From an uncultured Isosphaeraceae bacterium (GTDB lineage Bacteria; Planctomycetota; Planctomycetia; Isosphaerales; Isosphaeraceae): a DNA stretch of 64,000 bases. The translations under genes and the position numbers were made by a program. The notes below the pieces were generated by a model that saw only the letters and a list, made by a program, of their open reading frames with translations, did no database searches and was not told the DNA's origin. Shown here one piece after another: positions 51,251-60,087 of this stretch. The stretch is from the NCBI GenBank assembly GCA_945957605.1, contig CAMFLR010000019.1, forward strand, positions 1-64,000, in the 5' to 3' direction. The stretch's first letter is position 1. Every line of letters begins with the position of its first letter.

Positions 51251-52018
51251 TTACCCTCGCCAGCCGCCGTCGATCTTCAGCGTATGGCCGGTGATATACG
51301 ACGCAAGTGGCGAGCAAAGAAACAGCGCAGCATCGGCGATTTCGCGCGGTTCGCCCAGTCGCCTCAGCGGCACATTCGCGATCATCCGTTGGCGATGTTC
51401 GTCGGGAATCGTCTTCACCATCTCCGTATCAATCACCCCTGGTGCCAACGCGTTGACACGAATTCCCCGCTTGGCGCACTCGCGGCTGAGCACGCGCGTG
51501 AGCGCCTGTACCCCCGCCTTCGCCGCCGAATAATTCGCCTGACCAACAAACCCCGCCGCCGCGGACAGACTGCCGACGTTCACAATCGACCCACCATCTC
51601 GCATGATTTCCAGGCCGAACTTGCAGCCGTGGAAGACGCCCGTCAGGTTGACATCGATCACGGCCTGCCACTCGGCCGTCGTCATTTTCGCGATGGTTCG
51701 ATCGCGGAGGATTCCAGCGTTGTTGATCAAAAGATCGAGATGACCTGACTTCGAGGCGATCTCTTGCATCATCGCCTGAACAGAATCGGCATTGCTCATA
51801 TCAGCACAAATTGCGGTAGCAGAATTTGGACGTGTTTGATTGAATTCTTCAACAAGTGCACTTGCGGCAATTCTTGGTTCGTCATCTGGCAAATTCGGAT
51901 AATTGAGATAAACAAAAGCGCCGGCTTCGTGAAATCGGCGAGCCATCGCAGCACCGAGGCCACGCGAGGCACCAGTGATTAACGCGATCTTGCCCGAGAG
52001 ATCGATCGTTACACACAT
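51251..52018 (-). CDS. Short-chain dehydrogenase/reductase (FabG-like)
   Basis: 255 residues, classical SDR. NAD(P)-binding TGASRGLGAAMAR near 14, NNAGIL near 95, catalytic Ser in GSIVNVGSLSAAAG near 145, YSAAK catalytic Tyr/Lys near 160, and the C-terminal GHTLKIDGGW. It is close to 3-oxoacyl-ACP reductase but the substrate cannot be named; a fatty-acid gene cluster is not adjacent. The ATG 52018 fits the family start; the frame runs upstream to 52192 through the repeat region without support. Confidence 0.9.
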   Translation of the reverse strand: MCVTIDLSGKIALITGASRGLGAAMARRFHEAGAFVYLNYPNLPDDEPRIAASALVEEFNQTRPNSATAICADMSNADSVQAMMQEIASKSGHLDLLINNAGILRDRTIAKMTTAEWQAVIDVNLTGVFHGCKFGLEIMRDGGSIVNVGSLSAAAGFVGQANYSAAKAGVQALTRVLSRECAKRGIRVNALAPGVIDTEMVKTIPDEHRQRMIANVPLRRLGEPREIADAALFLCSPLASYITGHTLKIDGGWRG

Positions 52019-52113
52019 GAGCAATGAACTCGCTCTATTTCTTGATGATCTTTCTCGTGGTTCCGCAGAACTTGATCGACAGTCTAGTGCACGAGCAGAG
52101 CGAGAAATTGAAA

Positions 52114-52192
52114 TTGGGTGCCACTGGCTCTGCCAGTGCTCTTGAGTTTGAACGAAAAGGCGAGGAGCACTGGCAGAGCCAGTAGCACCCAA
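52114..52192. repeat. Large inverted repeat with nested palindromes (REP-like)
   Basis: 28-base arms at 52114-52141 and 52165-52192 are reverse complements with one mismatch, separated by 23 bases. Each arm contains a smaller perfect palindrome CACTGGC-TCT-GCCAGTG. It lies between the SDR start and the ThuA-like gene. Such units are repeated through some planctomycete genomes; only this copy is in the window. Confidence 0.75.
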
Positions 52193-52296
52193 GTCATTGC
52201 CGGTGACAAAACAGTTGCTTCAATTCTTGTATCATGGAGTGCACAATCGCTGCTCTTCGCCTTCGGTGCATGAAAGCGAAGAGCAGCGTAAGGATC

Positions 52297-53175
52297 TTAC
52301 TTCTTCCCCTTGGGATCAAGATTCTTGCTCAATTCCTCGGCCGAAACCTCGCTCTTCACGCCGTCGGGCGGAATGTCGAGATGAGCGGTCCAGAGGATCG
52401 CATTGAGCACCAGCTTGCGGAAATCGTCGTTGCCCCAGTTCTTGTGGGCGTGACCGCCAGTAAAGCCGAAACCGCGATGACCACTCGCCGTCTCGGTCGC
52501 CCAGGCCAGAATCTCGTCGCGGCCCTTGGCTTCGACGATGTGCTTATAAGGTCCACGGGGGCTCGACGAAACACCTTGACGGGTCGCGTCGTCAGGAGCG
52601 GCGATTAGAATCGGCGTCACGCCCTTCATTTCGGGGCGGAAACGCATGTTGAAGTACCACTCGTCGCGCACGGCGAATGGCTTCACGCCCTTGGTGATCG
52701 GGTGCTCGGGCAGGCTCTTCACTTCGGCCACCCAGTGCGGGTTGGTCGAGTAGCCGGTCTCGTAATATCCACCCAGCCAGTCGAGGAATTCGGGGCCACC
52801 CTTCTCCTTGGGAACTTCGACCGCATAGTGCAGACACGCCAGGCCTGTGCCGCCGTCGACGAGCCGCTTGAGCGTCGACAGGTGGTCGCCCTGGATCATC
52901 GGGTGTCCGCCGCCGCCGTCCATGAAGAAGACAATCGTCTTGGCGCCGTCGAAGACGGATTCGTCCTTGGGCCAGCCGCCGCCGACGAAAATCGGATTCA
53001 CGCCGGGGACTTTCTTGAGGCACTCGACGAGCAGCTTGCAACCGGCGTTGAACTCGTGATCGCCAGGACCGTGGCTAGGCCGGCCGGCGACGACGACGAT
53101 CTTCGCGTCTTCTGCCCGTGCCGATGCGCCGAACAGTGCCACCGCCGCGAGCATTGCTCCCAGAAGTTTGCGCAT
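52297..53175 (-). CDS. Secreted ThuA-like protein
   Basis: 292 residues. A signal peptide (MRKLLGAMLAAVALFGASARAE) precedes a ThuA fold, with IVVVAGRPSHGPGDHEFNAGC, TIVFFMDGGGGHPMI, GTGLACLHYAVEVP, PITKGVKPFAVRDEWYFNMRF and GHRGFGFTGGHAHKNWGND. ThuA-like proteins are glutamine-amidotransferase-like and are tied to trehalose or related sugar use, though the chemistry of most is unknown. ATG 53175 has GAAGAGG 9 bases upstream. The Tat-exported Gfo/Idh gene is next upstream on the same strand, a common pairing in planctomycetes. Confidence 0.87.
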   Translation of the reverse strand: MRKLLGAMLAAVALFGASARAEDAKIVVVAGRPSHGPGDHEFNAGCKLLVECLKKVPGVNPIFVGGGWPKDESVFDGAKTIVFFMDGGGGHPMIQGDHLSTLKRLVDGGTGLACLHYAVEVPKEKGGPEFLDWLGGYYETGYSTNPHWVAEVKSLPEHPITKGVKPFAVRDEWYFNMRFRPEMKGVTPILIAAPDDATRQGVSSSPRGPYKHIVEAKGRDEILAWATETASGHRGFGFTGGHAHKNWGNDDFRKLVLNAILWTAHLDIPPDGVKSEVSAEELSKNLDPKGKK

Positions 53176-53289
53176 GTTGAGAACCTCTTCGATGTGGAAG
53201 GGAAGAATTCCGGGCTCAATTGTGCAAAACGACGGATGGCGGGGCAAACCCACCACCCGTCGCGAGTGAGAAATCAGCGTATTGCCGAC

Positions 53290-54615
53290 TTAGACCAGCT
53301 TGGTCGTGCCCGGAACGGCGACCGGCGGAATCGGAAGCGACCGGAAGGTCAATTCGCCTTCGGGCATCAGCACTTCCTTGCTGTTAAGCGCCTGTTCCCA
53401 GCTCACTTCCTGGCCGGTATAGGTCGACATGCGGCCCATGATCGCCGTCAGCGTGCTGTAAGCAACCTGCTTCAGTTCGTTGATCGGCTTGCCTTCGCGA
53501 ACGCTCTTGACCAGGTCGATGTGCTCCTGGACATAGGGGTTGATTCCCTTGGTGCGAATGCGCGATTTCTTGCCGCCGACGTCGAACACGAAGTTCTGAT
53601 CCTTGGCGCCGAACGACCCCTTCGTGCCAACGATCTGCTCAGAGACGTTGCCCTGGGTGTTTTCGATCTGGCGGCAGAAGCTCTGGACGTGAACGTTGTC
53701 GGGATAAACATATTCGACGGCGTGGTGGTCGAAGATGTGTCCGAAGTCCGGCGCGGTCCGTACCTGGCGGCCACCCAGGCCGACGCACGAGAGCGGGTGA
53801 CCGGGCTCGCTCGAATCCTTCGTCAGTGCCCAGTTCGCCACGTCGAGGTTATGGACGTGCTGCTCGACAATGTGGTCGCCCGAAAGCCAGGCGAAGTAGA
53901 GCCAGTTGCGGATCTGCCATTCCATGTCGCTCCACTTCTTTTCCTTCTGCTCGGCGAGCGACCGGTGCCACAGCTTGCCCTGGTTCCAGTAGACCCGGGC
54001 CGAGGTGATGTCGCCAATCTCGCCGCCGTGAATCCGCTTCAACGCTTCGATGTAAGGCGCTTCGTGACGACGCTGGGTACCAGCGGCAATGGCGAGACCC
54101 TTCGACTTCGCTTCTTCGTAGGCGGCCAGAACGCGGCGGATGCCTGGTCCGTCAACACCCACCGGCTTTTCGGTGAAGATGTTCTTGCCGGCTTTCACGG
54201 CGTATTCGAGCATCATCGGGCGGAAGCCCGGCGGGGTCGCCAGAATGACCATGTCGACACCGCTATCGATCACCTTCTTGTAGGCGTCGAAGCCGGTGAA
54301 GCAGCGGTCGTCGGTCAGGTCGAGCTTTTCGCGCGAATGGCTATCGTCCTTGAGCGTGTTGCGGCAGCTATCAAGGTTATCCTTGAACAGGTCGCCCAAG
54401 GCATAGATCGAAATGCCTTCGTTGCCTTCGCAGGTGTTGCTGGCGGCGCCACGGCCGCGGCCACCGCAACCGATGAGGCCGATCTTGATCTTGTCGCTGC
54501 CGGCGGCGTGAACCGGGGTGACAGCGCTCAGCAAGGCAGCGGTTCCGGCCGTTGCGGCCGTGGTGGTGAGAAAGTCGCGACGCGAAGTCGACGCATTCGC
54601 CTTGGGCTCGGTCAT
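53290..54615 (-). CDS. Tat-exported Gfo/Idh/MocA-family oxidoreductase
   Basis: 441 residues. The N-terminus has a twin-arginine signal STSRRDFLTTTAATAGTAALL, then a Rossmann fold IGLIGCGGRGRGAASN, the catalytic motif TEKPVGVDG near 150, and a long C-terminal domain with RNWLYFAWLSGDHIVEQHVHNLDVANW, a planctomycete-type feature of this family. Predicted to act on a sugar or cyclitol outside the cytoplasm with its cofactor bound before export. ATG 54615 has AGGGAGA about 9 bases upstream; an ATG at 54639 has no site. It probably shares an operon with the ThuA-like gene downstream. Confidence 0.9.
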   Translation of the reverse strand: MTEPKANASTSRRDFLTTTAATAGTAALLSAVTPVHAAGSDKIKIGLIGCGGRGRGAASNTCEGNEGISIYALGDLFKDNLDSCRNTLKDDSHSREKLDLTDDRCFTGFDAYKKVIDSGVDMVILATPPGFRPMMLEYAVKAGKNIFTEKPVGVDGPGIRRVLAAYEEAKSKGLAIAAGTQRRHEAPYIEALKRIHGGEIGDITSARVYWNQGKLWHRSLAEQKEKKWSDMEWQIRNWLYFAWLSGDHIVEQHVHNLDVANWALTKDSSEPGHPLSCVGLGGRQVRTAPDFGHIFDHHAVEYVYPDNVHVQSFCRQIENTQGNVSEQIVGTKGSFGAKDQNFVFDVGGKKSRIRTKGINPYVQEHIDLVKSVREGKPINELKQVAYSTLTAIMGRMSTYTGQEVSWEQALNSKEVLMPEGELTFRSLPIPPVAVPGTTKLV

Positions 54616-54803
54616 CTCGTCGGTCTCCCTGGCATTCAATTGGAATAAGGTGCGAGCGAAGTGTCGCTCTGTCGTCTTGCAATGCGGGCGGGACGTCTGC
54701 CGACCGAGGGCGGAACCCAGGTTTTGCGTGCGCTTTGGCGAGCGGAGGGAGGTCCGCTCGCGATGTTCACCCGGATTCGACCCCCGGAATGCTGCCGTTT
54801 AGA

Positions 54804-55868
54804 CTACCGAGTTCCCTTCCCCTTAACCACAGGGGAGCGGAAACCATTGAGATTTTCTTGTTCTTCGACCGGGCGCACCACGCGGAAGCCCACGAACTGG
54901 GCATCGGTGTGCCACCAGATGCTCTGGGGACGCTGCGGGTCGCGCACGCTGTAGTCAAGGTTCGACGGCCGGCGTCCGGCCGAGCGGAGCTTGTCGGGAT
55001 CGTCGTCCCACGAACCGCCACGCGCGACGTAGGAATATTCCTTCTTCGTCGGCAACACAACCGGGCGGTCAACCGTTCCCAGCTTGCTGAATTTGGCGTA
55101 GGCATCGGCCTCGTAAAAATCGACGCACCACTCGGCGACGTTGCCGTGCATGTCGAAAAGCCCCCAAGGATTGGGCTTTTTCTTGCCGATCGGCATCGGC
55201 TTTTCGGTGTTTTCGACGAACCAGCCGTACTCAGGCAGCTTTTCCGCATCGTCGCCGAACGAATAAGCGGTTTTGGTGCCCGCGCGGCAGGCGTATTCCC
55301 ACTCGGCCTCGGTCGGCAGGCGATAGGTCTTGCCCGTCTTGGCCGAGAGCCAGCGGCAGTATTCCATCGCCGAGTGGTGCGTCATGCAGATGGCAGGCTG
55401 GTTGAGCCTGCCGTAGCCGAAGGTCATGTCGGCGTAGGGCGGGGTAGGGCGAGTCACGGCGTCAGCCGCTTTTTCCGTGTCGACCTGCTTCGCCTTGTCG
55501 ACCTTCGCGTCTTCCTTGCGCTTGATGTCGAGGCTCAGGGCGTATTCGTAATACTCGTCCCAGGTGACCTCGAACTTGCCCATCCAGAACGGGGCGATCT
55601 TGACCTTGTGAACCGGGCCTTCGTCGTCGCCGCGCTTTTCTTCAGTCGCGGGGCTGCCCATCTCGAACTCGCCGCCCGGAATGGGGACGAGATCAAACTT
55701 CATTTCGGTGCCGGCGATCGACTCTGTGTAACCTTTGAAATCAGCAGGCGTGGCGACCGGCTTCAGCGCGACCGGTGCGGCGGGGGCGGCCGGTGCCGCC
55801 GTCTGGGCGCCGGCAAACTTGCTTGTGACAATGACGAGGCTCAAGGAAAGCGCGAGGCAAGTGCGCAT
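54804..55868 (-). CDS. Secreted SUMF1-domain protein, lacking FGE cysteines
   Basis: 354 residues. A signal peptide (RTCLALSLSLVIVTSKFAGAQ) and an Ala/Pro-rich linker precede an SUMF1/FGE-sulfatase domain: FEMGSPATEEKRGDDEGPVHKVKI, FEVTWDEYYEYA, YRLPTEAEWEYACRAG, LFDMHGNVAEWCVDFY, ARGGSWDDDPDKLRSAGRR and FVGFRVVRP. True formylglycine-generating enzymes carry two cysteines just after RGGSW; here the sequence is DDDPDKL, so catalysis of that kind is unlikely. It may be a binding or non-catalytic variant. No sulfatase gene is near. ATG 55868 has no clear ribosome site but starts the signal peptide; the ApbE gene diverges 62 bases away. Confidence 0.85.
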   Translation of the reverse strand: MRTCLALSLSLVIVTSKFAGAQTAAPAAPAAPVALKPVATPADFKGYTESIAGTEMKFDLVPIPGGEFEMGSPATEEKRGDDEGPVHKVKIAPFWMGKFEVTWDEYYEYALSLDIKRKEDAKVDKAKQVDTEKAADAVTRPTPPYADMTFGYGRLNQPAICMTHHSAMEYCRWLSAKTGKTYRLPTEAEWEYACRAGTKTAYSFGDDAEKLPEYGWFVENTEKPMPIGKKKPNPWGLFDMHGNVAEWCVDFYEADAYAKFSKLGTVDRPVVLPTKKEYSYVARGGSWDDDPDKLRSAGRRPSNLDYSVRDPQRPQSIWWHTDAQFVGFRVVRPVEEQENLNGFRSPVVKGKGTR

Positions 55869-55930
55869 AGGCGCGGCGATCGTGGGCACGGTGGGATCGG
55901 CTCCGGTCGGTGAAAAAAAAGGGGCGTGAC

Positions 55931-56947
55931 ATGTTGCGGCTAGGCGTGGCGCTACTCTCGACGCTTGTCCTGCAGGTGGGATCCGACGGACCGACTCTCC
56001 GCCGTTTCGAGGCCGTCGAGACGCACATGGGCACCCCGTTCCAAATTGTCTTATACACTGCCGACGAGGCAACCGCCAGTCGCGCGTTCAAAGCCGCCTT
56101 TTCGCGCATCCATCAACTCGACCTCGCATTGTCTGATTACAACCCCGAATCCGAGCTGATGAAACTCTGCGACAAGGCCGGTGGACCCCCCGTGAAAATC
56201 GGTGACGACTTATTTGATGTACTCTCTCGCGCGTTACAAATGTCAGAACGGACGAATGGTGCATTTGATCCCACAATTGCCCCCGTCGTCCGCCTCTGGC
56301 GCCGCGCCCGTCGCGAGAAAAAACTCCCCGATCCCGAGCGAATCGCCGCTGCGAAAGCCCTGGTCGGATATCGCAAGGTGAAATTGAATGCGGCGGAAAG
56401 GACAGCGCAACTCGAAAAAGGGGTGAAGCTCGACCTCGGCGGGATCGCCAAGGGATATGCGTCGCAAGCCGCGATTGATGTGCTCAAATCGCTAGGTGTG
56501 AAAAGCGCACTCGTCGCCGGAGCAGGGGACATCGTTGCGAGTGATGCACCGCCGGGCAAACCCGGGTGGTCGGTCGGCGTTGCGCCGCTGGATAATCCCG
56601 GCAAGTCAAAATCGTCGCGGTTTCTGGTGCTTGCCAACAAAGCCGTTTCAACCGCCGGTGACGCCGAGCAATTCGTCGAAATCGGCGGCGTGCGTTATTC
56701 GCACATCGTCGATCCTAAAACCGGGGTAGGACAGACCGAGCGTACGAGTGTCACGGTTGTTGCCCCTCACGGTGCGCTTGCCGATGCGCTCGATACTTCG
56801 GCGTCGTTGCTTGGCCCGGAACTCGGCATGAAGCTGATTCAGGAGACGCCGGGCACCGAGGCTTTTTTTGTGCGTCGACTCAAGAGCGGTGAGGAAGTTC
56901 GCAAAGAAACGCCTGGGTTCTCGAAGTTAGAAGAGAAGCAACCATAA
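55931..56947 (+). CDS. apbE: ApbE-family FAD:protein FMN transferase
   Basis: 338 residues. ApbE moves FMN from FAD to a Thr of a target flavoprotein, and acts outside the cytoplasm. A short hydrophobic leader (LRLGVALLSTLVLQ) is followed by the fold: ETHMGTPFQIVLYT, LDLALSDYNPESEL, GAFDPTIAPVVRLWR, the conserved LDLGGIAKGYASQAAID, ALVAGAGDI and the Mg-site region ALADALDTSASLLG. It has no lipobox. ATG 55931 has AGGGG 7 bases upstream; a GTG at 55910 is less likely. Its flavoprotein client is not in the window. Confidence 0.9.
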   Translation: MLRLGVALLSTLVLQVGSDGPTLRRFEAVETHMGTPFQIVLYTADEATASRAFKAAFSRIHQLDLALSDYNPESELMKLCDKAGGPPVKIGDDLFDVLSRALQMSERTNGAFDPTIAPVVRLWRRARREKKLPDPERIAAAKALVGYRKVKLNAAERTAQLEKGVKLDLGGIAKGYASQAAIDVLKSLGVKSALVAGAGDIVASDAPPGKPGWSVGVAPLDNPGKSKSSRFLVLANKAVSTAGDAEQFVEIGGVRYSHIVDPKTGVGQTERTSVTVVAPHGALADALDTSASLLGPELGMKLIQETPGTEAFFVRRLKSGEEVRKETPGFSKLEEKQP

Positions 56948-57148
56948 ATTGGAAAATGCCGTCCCAAGCACATTTCACCGGTTTATACGGCTAGAGCCCC
57001 TGTGTATCCAAGTTGAGATCCCAAATCAGTCGCCAACAGAAATCATTCAGAAATATGTTCGCTACATCCGCTTGAGACTTGGCAATTCGCCATTTACTCT
57101 GATGTCCGTTTCGATCACACCCCATTGGTTCGATTCAGGATAACCGCG

Positions 57149-57670
57149 ATGAAGAAAACAGTTCTCGCGTTTTTCTTTGGCATTGTTCTCACGGGAACGG
57201 CATTTTCGTTTCAAAACGCCGTCAAACGATCACGTTACTCAGACGAAGTTTACAAATATGTAATTGATACGCCGCGATTCAAAATGATCGACGAGAACAA
57301 ACAGCAATCGGTCGTAGGCTTCATGGCTCCCGCTGAGAAAGGTCTCTCGGCGAATCTGAACGTTCTGGTCGAACGAAGAAAGACGACTCGCGAGGCGCAT
57401 CGAAAACTGTCGATTGAACAGTTGAAGGCATTTGACGTGAATATCATTGCCGACAAAGACTTGAAGGTATCAGGCCGAGACGCATATTCAATCGAATTCG
57501 AAGGCATTCTCATTGGCAACCGCCCTTTGCACTACCTGAATCTGATCGTCGTCGACATCGATCGAGTCTACGTGATTACCTGCACTGCGCTGCCAGACAA
57601 TTTCGCCGAATATGAAAAAGAGTTTCGCGCTTGTCTCGATAGCTTCCGTCCCACACAGGCCATCCCTTGA
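57149..57670 (+). CDS. Small secreted PsbP/DUF1795-like protein
   Basis: 173 residues with a signal peptide (KKTVLAFFFGIVLTGTAFSF). The rest has a PsbP-like alpha/beta arrangement, with YKYVIDTPRFKMIDEN at the start and a final helix EYEKEFRACLDSFRP, typical of DcrB/PsbP-type proteins. Exact function unknown. AGGAT about 8 bases upstream supports ATG 57149. The 200-base gap before it holds no supported gene. Confidence 0.72.
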   Translation: MKKTVLAFFFGIVLTGTAFSFQNAVKRSRYSDEVYKYVIDTPRFKMIDENKQQSVVGFMAPAEKGLSANLNVLVERRKTTREAHRKLSIEQLKAFDVNIIADKDLKVSGRDAYSIEFEGILIGNRPLHYLNLIVVDIDRVYVITCTALPDNFAEYEKEFRACLDSFRPTQAIP

Positions 57671-57728
57671 CGGGCGAAAGTAGCTCGCCGGAACAAAAAC
57701 CGGAGCAGCGCAAGAATCAATTTGCGAC

Positions 57729-58085
57729 TTAGCCTGCGCTGTCACGTTCTCTCAGACCCTCGTCAAGCAACCGCAACGCCTCGCGCGGATCAGGCGCCGG
57801 CCGCCACCCTTCGAACGCAATCGCCAAAATCTCCCGAAAGCACTGAAATCCCTCAGTCCCCGCGAAATAAACCCCATTCCAGCCCGGCATCATGAGCTGA
57901 ATGGCGAGAGGATCTGCGCCGATCTGGTTGGTCGCCTCGAAGTAGAGAAACCGGAATCGTGCGGGAAATGTGCCACCAATTTCCGCGGTGAACCAGCCGT
58001 CGACCTCTTCGCGCCAGACGACGCGTCCGGCTTTTGTACGTTCGACGAGGCGGTCGAGAAGCAAGTTTTCGGCCGAATCACCCAT
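57729..58085 (-). CDS. Small soluble protein of unknown function
   Basis: 118 residues, not recognised. It has a helical start (SAENLLLDRLVERTKAG), a beta-rich centre (VDGWFTAEIGGTFPARFRFLYFEA) and a helical end (CFREILAIAFEGW, REALRLLDEGLRERD). No signal peptide. The start ATG has only a weak site. It converges with the PsbP-like gene and lies beside the hydrolase gene on the opposite strand. Confidence 0.6.
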   Translation of the reverse strand: MGDSAENLLLDRLVERTKAGRVVWREEVDGWFTAEIGGTFPARFRFLYFEATNQIGADPLAIQLMMPGWNGVYFAGTEGFQCFREILAIAFEGWRPAPDPREALRLLDEGLRERDSAG

Positions 58086-58205
58086 GGTTCACACTCGCGA
58101 ACGAAAAATATCGTAGAGCGCCGATTTCAAGTGCAGCACTGTTGCGGCTTCGATACATTTTCATGACATCGTCAACCTGTATGCTGCGCATTTAAGGAGT
58201 AAACA

Positions 58206-60002
58206 ATGGCTGCTGCAATCGCCGAAAGGTCTCACGTTGATAAGGCGTCTGGAGACCTTCTGATCGACAGCCGTGATGGCACATCGCGCCGGCTTGTTGT
58301 CGTCATTCATGGCTCGAATCCGTCGACAACCTCTCGCGGGCGGGTTGGTTTGGCTAAAAGTATGAGCTTGGTTTCGGAGACGATCGACCGCGAAATGTCT
58401 GATGCCGACCAGTACGTACCCAACTTGCCGATTGGACGTTTTAGCTTTCAGGACCCAGTTCAGGTCAACAGAGATCTGGTTAATGCGATTACATCGAGAT
58501 TTGTCGCCAAGAATTACGACTCAGTCACGCTTGTCGGCCACAGTCTAGGCGGACTTGTCGCACGCAGGGCTTATGTGACGGCTTGTGGCCAAAATCCCGA
58601 TGCTCCATTTCACCCCGACTCGCCGAAAGAAATCCAGCCGTGGGCCGGAAAGGTTGATCGAATCATTCTGCTTGCGGGCGTCAACCAAGGTTGGTCGATC
58701 TCGCATCATATGAAGCGCCTCAAGACGCTCAAGCTCACAATGGGTGTCTGGTTGGGCTATTTCCTCTGGGCGTTTGGATGGAAGCCACTGATTTTCGAGA
58801 TGCGACGCGGGGCGCGATCCGTGACGCTCTTGCGGATTCACTGGCTGTCGATGAGGCGAGCGTTTGAAGATAGCCAAAATGAGAAAACAGTTGGTGGAGC
58901 GGCCGTTGTTCAACTCGTCGGCACCATTGACGATCTCGTTTCTCCAGCCGATGCCGTCGATCCCATAAGCGGGGCCGATTTTCTCTACATCAGCGTGCCG
59001 AACTCGAGCCATGAAGATATGATCGAGATGGACGGCACTCCAATTGGCCAGGAGCGATCTCGGTTGTTTGGTCTGGCGCTGAAGGAGCGGCTTGATGTTC
59101 TGGAGATTGACTCACTACCGCCCGTTGATGACACGATTACGCAGGATAAAACTGTCGATAAGGTGATCTTCGTCATTCATGGTATTCGAGACGAAGGATA
59201 CTGGACGCAGAAGGTTGCCGCGCAGGTCAAAAAACTTGGTCTCAAGGCGAAGCCGCCGCAACGATTTGTGTCAGTAACTTCGAGCTATGGTTACCTCACC
59301 ATGCTGCCGTTTCTACTGCCGTGGGTCCGCCGAGACAGGGTCGAATGGCTCATGAACGAGTACGCCATGGCCTTCGCGCGGTTCCCCAACGCGAAGTTTT
59401 CCTACGTCGGTCACAGCAACGGCACATACCTGCTCGCGAAAGCTCTCGACGAATACCACGCGTGTCAGTTCGAGCGCGTTGCTTTTGCCGGCAGCGTGGT
59501 GCGATCGACCTACGATTGGAAATCGATCGTCGAATGCGAACGCGTCAAGGAAATCCTCAATTACGTCGCAACGGCCGACTGGGTAGTCGCTTGGTTTCCC
59601 AACCTCTTCGAGTTGATCCGCATTCAAGATCTCGGCGGCGCCGGCCATCGCGGTTTTACAGCGAAGGGGCCAAAGATCAGCGAGGTGCGATACGTGGCGG
59701 GAGACCACGGCGCGGCGATTCGTGAAGAGCGGTGGCAGGAGATTGCCAGGTTTATCGTCGACGGCGATCAACCCGCCGGTCCGCACTCCACCACCAAGTT
59801 CCCGGCAAGGCAATCCTGGATCGTTCGTGGCCTCGGCTTCTTCCCGCCGATCGTCTGGATCGCGCTGCTTTCTCTGCTGGTTATGATTGGCTTCGGCGTT
59901 GTTTTTGTTTCGGGGTTTCTGGCGCCTGCGGCTATTCCCTTCGGAATCATCGTCGTTCTCATCTACATCTGGGCGGTACTTCAAATTCTCATGCGAGCTT
60001 GA
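58206..60002 (+). CDS. Tandem alpha/beta-hydrolase protein with two nucleophile elbows
   Basis: 598 residues. The first half is a lipase-like hydrolase with LVVVIHGSNPSTTS near 30 and the nucleophile elbow VTLVGHSLGGLVARR near 118. The second half begins KVIFVIHGIRDEGYW near 318 and has its own elbow SYVGHSNGTYLLAKAL near 400; both carry late His/Asp candidates. Two hydrophobic segments near the C-terminus (ILVWIALLSLLVMIGFG-type and IPFGIIVVLIYIWAVL) would anchor it to a membrane. It probably arose by duplication and fusion. Substrate unknown. AAGGAG 7 bases before the ATG supports the start. The LRR genes follow on the same strand. Confidence 0.83.
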   Translation: MAAAIAERSHVDKASGDLLIDSRDGTSRRLVVVIHGSNPSTTSRGRVGLAKSMSLVSETIDREMSDADQYVPNLPIGRFSFQDPVQVNRDLVNAITSRFVAKNYDSVTLVGHSLGGLVARRAYVTACGQNPDAPFHPDSPKEIQPWAGKVDRIILLAGVNQGWSISHHMKRLKTLKLTMGVWLGYFLWAFGWKPLIFEMRRGARSVTLLRIHWLSMRRAFEDSQNEKTVGGAAVVQLVGTIDDLVSPADAVDPISGADFLYISVPNSSHEDMIEMDGTPIGQERSRLFGLALKERLDVLEIDSLPPVDDTITQDKTVDKVIFVIHGIRDEGYWTQKVAAQVKKLGLKAKPPQRFVSVTSSYGYLTMLPFLLPWVRRDRVEWLMNEYAMAFARFPNAKFSYVGHSNGTYLLAKALDEYHACQFERVAFAGSVVRSTYDWKSIVECERVKEILNYVATADWVVAWFPNLFELIRIQDLGGAGHRGFTAKGPKISEVRYVAGDHGAAIREERWQEIARFIVDGDQPAGPHSTTKFPARQSWIVRGLGFFPPIVWIALLSLLVMIGFGVVFVSGFLAPAAIPFGIIVVLIYIWAVLQILMRA

Positions 60003-60087
60003 CGTGGGTGAGGAAATCTTCTCTCCACGCAATCTTAACGCCGATTTCTCGCGAAGGCGGACAATTCAACCGGTTTGAGGCAGAAAC

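Noticed and set aside
52702..54648. 648-codon plus-strand frame opposite the ThuA-like and Gfo/Idh genes
   Set aside because: Spans two well-supported minus genes and has no domain of its own.
56949..57143. Possible 64-residue gene before the PsbP-like gene
   Set aside because: Starts with TTG without a ribosome site; composition unlike coding neighbours; no motif.
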